A stretch of 36,881 bases of DNA from Halorhodospira abdelmalekii (lineage in GTDB: Bacteria; Pseudomonadota; Gammaproteobacteria; Nitrococcales; Halorhodospiraceae), in contig NZ_NRRN01000033.1 of NCBI RefSeq assembly GCF_016583625.1, positions 1 to 36,881 of the forward strand. The letters run 5' to 3'. Within the stretch, counting starts at the first letter, position 1. Each line of letters begins with the position of its first letter. Positions 32,981 to 36,881 of the stretch are shown here, piece by piece. A model generated the notes under the pieces. That model had not been told where the DNA came from. It saw nothing but the letters and a program-made list of their open reading frames with translations, and searched no databases. A program made the translations under genes and the position numbers.

Positions 32981-34266
32981 GGGGTGCTGCCCTGCTGCAA
33001 CTCGTATGCGATCTCTTGCGCGATCCGCTGCCAGGTGGCGACCGAGCGATAGCTTGGAAAGGGTGCTGGGCGGATCGGCTGCTCCATGGCCGCGACGATC
33101 TCAAACTGGCCATCTTCCTGTGCCTGGCCGATGTAGAACGTCCGCCACTGGTGGCGAGTCGCAGGATCGATCGTCACGATGCCCGAGGGTGCGCGCCGAC
33201 TCTGCAGCATCAGGCTGTGGTTGACCCGCGCCGGTTGGGCAGAGCCGGCTGCGGCGACCGCTTGGGCCCACAGGTGAACGTTGGTGTAGGCGCTCTCCAT
33301 CGGAGAACTGATCGGCCGATCAGCCCCGAAACGGCGCTGGAAGCGCTCGACAAATTCGCGGTTGAGCGGTGTATCGAGCGACTGAAAGTAGCCCCAGACC
33401 GCGTAGTGTCGCGGGTGGTGCACTGCTTCCATAGCGGTGAGGTCGGACTCGGAGACGCTAAAGGAGAGCAGCGGCAGGTCGCTGAAGCCGGCAGCGTGGA
33501 GGGCGTCTAAGAGGTAGAGGTTGCTGATGCCGTTGACGGTGTTGATGATGAAGTCGGGGCGCAGCCGTTCCAGGTCTTCGATCACCGCCTCCATACGGTC
33601 GTGCCCGAGCGGAACATAGCGCTCTCCGACGACCTCAGCTGCTTCGGCACGAACCAGGTCGCGGATAATGAAGTGCGCGGTGCGCGGAAAGATATAATCG
33701 GAGCCGATTAGGTAGACACGGTGGCCCCAGCGCTCCAGCGCCCAGCGCGTGCCCGGGATGATCTGTTGATTGGGGGCGTGGCCGCCGTAGATGATGTGGG
33801 GCGATTGCTCAAGTCCTTCGTACTGCAGTGCATAGAAGAGCAGGTGGTGGTGGCGCTCGACGACCGGTTTGACCGCTTGCCGGCAGGCCGATGTCCAGCA
33901 CGCAAAGAGGGCGGCAATCTGCCCGTCGACAATCAACCGCTCTGCCTCCGCGGCGGTGTGTTGTGGGTCGGAGCGACCGTCGACGGTCATCAGCTCAACG
34001 GGGCGTCCGAGCAACCCGCCAGCGCTGTTGATCTCCTCTACTGCCAAGGTAACGGCTTGGATCAGCGGGGCCTCGCTGACTGCCATGTTGCCGGTCAGCG
34101 AATAGATTACACCGATCGGGATCGGCTCTGTCTTGCGCTCTTCTCCGGTGTGGAGCACTCCGACCATCACCGCACCGAGGCCGATTGCGAGAACAGCAGC
34201 GATGCCGACCAATGCCCATCTGCCGTGGGTAAGCCGACCTACGGCGTTTAGTGTCTTTATCGGCAT
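32977..34266 (-). CDS. periplasmic binding protein, urea/branched-chain amino acid type, partner of the cyclase
   Basis: 429 residues. An N-terminal hydrophobic segment (about 17-39) serves as signal or membrane anchor; no lipobox Cys is seen. The rest has the type I periplasmic binding fold (Peripla_BP_5/6). Diagnostic stretches are IPIGVIYSLTGNMAVSE, AVEEINSAGGLLGRPVELM and GCWTSACRQAV-like ALFACWTSACRQAVKPVVE, which point to the UrtA/AmiC (urea or amide) branch. No ABC permease or ATPase gene is near. Instead it is translationally coupled to the membrane diguanylate cyclase, so its likely role is ligand capture for c-di-GMP signalling rather than transport, comparable in idea to NspS with MbaA in Vibrio. 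The ligand is not known. Confidence 0.88.
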   Translation of the reverse strand: MPIKTLNAVGRLTHGRWALVGIAAVLAIGLGAVMVGVLHTGEERKTEPIPIGVIYSLTGNMAVSEAPLIQAVTLAVEEINSAGGLLGRPVELMTVDGRSDPQHTAAEAERLIVDGQIAALFACWTSACRQAVKPVVERHHHLLFYALQYEGLEQSPHIIYGGHAPNQQIIPGTRWALERWGHRVYLIGSDYIFPRTAHFIIRDLVRAEAAEVVGERYVPLGHDRMEAVIEDLERLRPDFIINTVNGISNLYLLDALHAAGFSDLPLLSFSVSESDLTAMEAVHHPRHYAVWGYFQSLDTPLNREFVERFQRRFGADRPISSPMESAYTNVHLWAQAVAAAGSAQPARVNHSLMLQSRRAPSGIVTIDPATRHQWRTFYIGQAQEDGQFEIVAAMEQPIRPAPFPSYRSVATWQRIAQEIAYELQQGSTP

Positions 34267-34330
34267 CTTCTTACAGTGGTTTCAGTGGATTCGCTTTCTC
34301 GAATGGCATCTCGCTGCCGCTGATGAGTCG

Positions 34331-35323
34331 TTATGAGCTGCCTTGGTAGTAATTCGCTAGGACGGCGAGCGGATCGGGAGGTTCGCCGATCCGGTAGAGC
34401 TGGTGGACGCCAGCGGTGTCGCGCAGCTCGTAATGGCCTGGGTGTTCTCTGCATACGGCTTCGAGTCGTTCCATAAGGCTGCTTTCACTCAGACGGAAGA
34501 CGGCCCCTGGCGAGGCTTTGCCGTCATCGCCGTAGAGGAGGGCGCGGACGGGAAGGGCTGGCTGTTCCGGCTCAGCGGCAAAGCGTTGGGCGAGAGCGAA
34601 GTGCAGTGCGACGCTCGGTAGCAGGGGGCGGGCGGTGCGTAGGCTGCGATAGCCGAACTCCGGGTCGGGTTCAATCAGCCCGAGGTTGGCTAAGGGCGAG
34701 TCGAGGTGCTCGTCGGTGCGCCCCGGGACGGTGGCGTACATGCGTAAAAGCACCGAGACATCTGATTCAAGGGTTTTTAATGAGCGCCCTGCCTGCTGCA
34801 GATCGTCCGCAACGAATATGCGTAACCCCTCAAGCAGCTCCTTTTCACGAAAGTGGGGGGTCGAGAATCGGTTGAAGAACCAGAAGAACCCCGTTGCTTG
34901 CGTAGCGTTTGCGGCGATCAGCCAGTGGAGAATCCACAGTGTGGCGTCGTCCTCTAGGTAGGGGTCGCTGGTTAAGTCTACGCCCGCGCTATCGTCTTGG
35001 TTGTCCTCTTGGTTGTCCTCTTGGCTGTGGCCAACCCCTTGGTGGAGTCTAAGCCCCTCGCCGAAGAGGATCTTTCCGAGTTCGTTTGGTCGAAGCTCGT
35101 TAGCGTTGCTGTCACTAGAGCCCACAACACCGGTGGCGATCAGCCAGTAGCGAATGGCGTTGACCATATTGCGGCCAACGCCGAGCCTCACCATCGCCTC
35201 CTCTGGCTGCAGGAAAATGGCGGGGTCCTTCGCTACCGCCGTGTACCCCTTCGGCAGCCAGCCGTAGCGCAGCGGGAAGGTCTCGTGACGGCCGAAGCTG
35301 GTTGAACGGAGGTTTAGCTGCAT
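34331..35323 (-). CDS. DUF4007 family protein
   Basis: 330 residues from the ATG at 35323 (residue 1 begins MQLNLRSTSFGRHETFPLRYG). The frame is open to 35491, but the extra residues do not look like the family, and no strong Shine-Dalgarno separates the choices. SFGRHETFPLRYGWLPKGY followed by RLGVGRNMVNAIRYWLIATGV is the pattern I recognise as DUF4007. From memory, such genes often sit beside PAPS-reductase-like (DndC-family) genes in DNA modification or defence loci. No such partner is visible here. The molecular function is unknown. An acidic low-complexity insert (EDNQEDNQDD) lies near residue 105. It reads toward the binding-protein/cyclase pair, 64 bases upstream. Confidence 0.8.
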   Translation of the reverse strand: MQLNLRSTSFGRHETFPLRYGWLPKGYTAVAKDPAIFLQPEEAMVRLGVGRNMVNAIRYWLIATGVVGSSDSNANELRPNELGKILFGEGLRLHQGVGHSQEDNQEDNQDDSAGVDLTSDPYLEDDATLWILHWLIAANATQATGFFWFFNRFSTPHFREKELLEGLRIFVADDLQQAGRSLKTLESDVSVLLRMYATVPGRTDEHLDSPLANLGLIEPDPEFGYRSLRTARPLLPSVALHFALAQRFAAEPEQPALPVRALLYGDDGKASPGAVFRLSESSLMERLEAVCREHPGHYELRDTAGVHQLYRIGEPPDPLAVLANYYQGSS

Positions 35324-35417
35324 CGGTTGCGGGCTACCTGACGCGATTTCTGCTCGCCCAAACCGAATAATGATAACAAGGTCGTCCTGTGCAATCAATT
35401 TTTCCCTGCCAGGCGCC

Positions 35418-35738
35418 ATGTCGGTGCTGGAAGATGGCAAGATTTTCCTTTTCGCCAATCTTGTTAGCCAGACGGTCTTTGAGAGCGCCATGCAGGCTCA
35501 GCTTGACGATGGTGGTGACGACTTTGAGTTCGACGCTGACGCTGGGTTCACTTTCTTCGGTACCGAGGACAACGGTACCGAGGACAACGGCACCGAGGCC
35601 AACGGCACCGAGGCCAACGGCACCGAGGCCAACGGCAACGAAGGCGGTGCAGAAGACGCGCCGTCCGTCGGGGATGCAATCGAACTCATCAGTGCGGGTG
35701 GTACATTTGTGTTCGACTCTAACGGTGACGCCGGTTAA
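35418..35738 (+). CDS. hypothetical acidic repeat protein
   Basis: 106 residues from the ATG at 35418 (AGG close before); 35370 is another possible start. I recognise no family. It is strongly acidic and contains five GTE(D/A)N units, then Gly/Asp-rich ends such as FEFDADAG and VFDSNGDAG. The minus strand of the same stretch is also open (35334-35741), but its translation is a Val/Leu/Gly repeat with an unnatural composition, so the plus strand is preferred. It is divergent from the DUF4007 gene. It could be a real small secreted or cytoplasmic acidic protein, or only a by-product of the tandem repeat. Confidence 0.35.
   Translation: MSVLEDGKIFLFANLVSQTVFESAMQAQLDDGGDDFEFDADAGFTFFGTEDNGTEDNGTEANGTEANGTEANGNEGGAEDAPSVGDAIELISAGGTFVFDSNGDAG
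35559..35633. repeat. 15-base tandem repeat, five units
   Basis: Two units of GGTACCGAGGACAAC (35559-35588) are followed by three of GGCACCGAGGCCAAC (35589-35633) and a decayed sixth. The unit is a multiple of three, so it stays in frame and encodes GTEDN or GTEAN. The identical neighbouring units imply recent slippage. Confidence 0.9.
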
Positions 35739-35941
35739 CATCTAGCCCGAGCGCACTCTGCTAGGCCCGTTTACGGGCATCTCTTCTAGGCAGAGTGGCC
35801 GGAGAGGAAGTTTGGAAGGCCCTTATCCCCTACAGGGGGATGGGGCCTCCTCATTTAGCCCCGCAGAGAGACGAAGAGCGCTTTAGGGGGGCTGTCTGTT
35901 TAAGCTCCGGGTCAATGCGGGTCAACACTCTTCAGCACAGA
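35739..35941. other. structured gene-free interval
   Basis: Three stem-loops follow each other. The first is a nested palindrome at 35755-35796: outer arms ACTCTGCTAG/CTAGGCAGAGT, inner GCCCG-TTTA-CGGGC at 35765-35778. The second, at 35817-35848, has AGGCCC...ATCCCC pairing with GGGGAT...GGGCCT. The third has AGCCCC (35857-35862) pairing with GGGGCT (35888-35893). There is no T run, so simple intrinsic terminators are unlikely. It may be a structured RNA or remains of a mobile element. Confidence 0.45.
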
Positions 35942-36754
35942 TCAACCCGCCTGATTCTGTCCCGTCCAATCGAACTCCAATTGCAGTGGTTCCGCGGCAG
36001 CGGCTTGCTCGGCTTGCTCTTCACTGATCAGCCCCGAGACGCGCACACCGAGCAGTCTCAAACGCTGCTCCAGCGGGACGCGCTTTAGGCACTCACCGGC
36101 GGTGCGGCGGATATGCTGAGGGTCACGGGTCGGCTGGGCAATCGAAAGATCGCGCGTTAGCGTGCGAAAGTCGGCATAGCGCAGCTTGATCCCGATGGTC
36201 CGTCCGCGGACCCCCTTGCGGCACAGATCGCCGGCAACGCGTTCGCAGAGGGCGGTGAAGATTTGCGAGAGTTCGGCTCGATCGTGGCGGGCGTGCAGAT
36301 CGCGTTCGAAAGTGGTTTCGCGGCTGACCGACTTCGGGGCACTGCGCGTCGTCATTACGGGACGATCGTCGATACCGTGAGCGGCCCGGTGCAGGAAGTT
36401 TCCAAACGAGGCGCCGAACTCCTCAATCAGCCACCCGGGCGTGCAAGCGGCTAAATCGCCAATACTGTGCACTCCGAGCGTCTGTAGGCGGGCCGTGGTG
36501 CGCGGCCCGATGCCGTTGATCTTACCGACCGGCAGTGGCCAGATGCGGGAAGGGATATCGCAACGCTGCAGCACAGTGAGACCGTCGGGTTTATCCAGGT
36601 CGGAACAGAGCTTAGAGAGCCGTTTATTGGGGCTGATGCCAATCGAAGCGATCAGCCCGGTGGCGTCGGTGACGGCGGCCTTGATGCGTTGCCCTAGGGC
36701 TACGCTCTCCCCCGGTAGCCCCGTCAGGTCGATGTAGATCTCGTCGATGCCTAG
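35942..36754 (-). pseudogene. dinB: DNA polymerase IV (dinB), N-terminus lost to an insertion
   Basis: The minus strand encodes the C-terminal about 270 residues of a Y-family polymerase. It runs from LGIDEIYIDLTGLPG (catalytic Asp-Glu pair) through IASIGISPNKRLSKL..SDLDKPDG and the helix-hairpin-helix KINGIGPRTTARLQTLGV to a complete little-finger domain and stop. The first about 100 residues, including the first metal-binding Asp of the palm, are missing. The similarity ends at a CTAG (36751-36754) and an in-frame TAA follows at 36767-36769. Beyond it a different sequence begins, with the start of a transposase gene. The gene is therefore very probably disrupted. The rest of dinB may lie beyond the window, on the far side of the insertion. 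Confidence 0.85.
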
Positions 36755-36881
36755 GGAGACACTGATTTATTCCGGCCCTGCCGTTCCGCTGTCGGTCCGG
36801 AGTTGAGATAATACGGCTCTGGCCCACAACCGAGAGTGCGCCCCCGATGCAATCGAGCTTCTCTGATCTGGAATATGCCGC
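36755..36881 (+). mobile_element. left end of an IS5-family-like insertion sequence (partial)
   Basis: The sequence changes abruptly inside dinB after CTAG, which fits the YTAR target that IS5-subgroup elements duplicate. The new sequence starts GGAGACACTGATTTATTC, a plausible terminal inverted repeat. An ATG at 36847 then begins MQSSFSDLEYA, which resembles the N-terminus of IS5-type transposases (xxxTFSDLEYAGKRK). The window ends 35 bases into that gene, so the family is inferred from 11 residues plus the target site. Confidence 0.6.
36847..36881 (+). CDS. transposase N-terminus, cut by the window edge
   Basis: Only the first 11 codons are present (MQSSFSDLEYA and part of the next). The SFSDLEY stretch is the opening I associate with IS5-family DDE transposases. 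It lies about 90 bases inside the element end, a normal distance. Too little is visible to judge whether the gene is intact. Confidence 0.5.
   Translation, partial: MQSSFSDLEYA

Noticed and set aside
34995-35030. Short repeats of TTGGTTGTCCTC on the plus strand
   Set aside because: They are the antisense of the acidic low-complexity EDNQ insert in the DUF4007 protein and need no separate explanation.
35334-35741. Minus-strand open frame opposite the acidic repeat protein
   Set aside because: Its translation is a monotonous Val-Gly-Leu repeat created by the minisatellite, and it overlaps the DUF4007 start.

Overview
This window looks like a chromosomal segment of a fairly GC-rich gammaproteobacterium. 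IspB follows the E. coli IspB sequence closely. FabV, a DUF3422 protein, a tRNA-Pro and a c-di-GMP signalling pair add to that picture. The acidic proteins, and the mixture of gene families as I remember it, would fit a purple sulfur or halophilic relative (Ectothiorhodospiraceae/Chromatiales), but that lineage guess is weak.

Layout. 1-7.3 kb is housekeeping: DUF3422 membrane protein, ispB, tRNA-Pro(CGG) with a terminator, a FliL-like protein, a two-receiver response regulator, a membrane alpha/beta hydrolase (Abhydrolase_9) and fabV. 7.5-12.0 kb has a small coiled-coil membrane protein, a long methyltransferase of the DNA-phosphorothioation-associated family and, tail to tail with it, a DndA/IscS-type cysteine desulfurase. 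12.3-20.2 kb is a same-strand run encoding an [FeFe]-hydrogenase and all its maturases: a HoxF-type diaphorase, catalytic HydA, then HydG, HydF and HydE.

20.2-26.0 kb is a repeat-rich accessory zone. It holds a minus-strand, internally deleted relic of an AAA-ATPase, two almost identical tandem copies of a 550-residue AAA-ATPase/PD-(D/E)XK protein, and a gene of a second ATPase-nuclease family (AAA-ATPase_like/PDDEXK_9). 26.0-30.2 kb is visibly more AT-rich. It carries a 986-residue PLD-helicase-S24-like fusion and a divergent small methyltransferase, which look horizontally acquired and defence-like. 30.3-35.7 kb has an alpha/beta hydrolase, a translationally coupled periplasmic binding protein/diguanylate cyclase pair, a DUF4007 gene and a doubtful acidic repeat protein. 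The window ends in a dinB gene that has lost its N-terminal part at a CTAG site, where an IS5-family-like insertion sequence begins.

How the genes work together. The HoxF-like subunit should pass electrons between NAD(H) and the ferredoxin-like clusters of HydA. HydE, HydG and HydF build the di-iron part of the H-cluster, so this operon is self-sufficient for an NAD(H)-linked hydrogenase. Three genes (methyltransferase, desulfurase, DUF4007) belong to families I associate with DNA phosphorothioation, yet no dndBCDE gene is visible. A palindromic element with arms of the GGGGACGGAT type supplies the last codons and stop codon of three separate genes.
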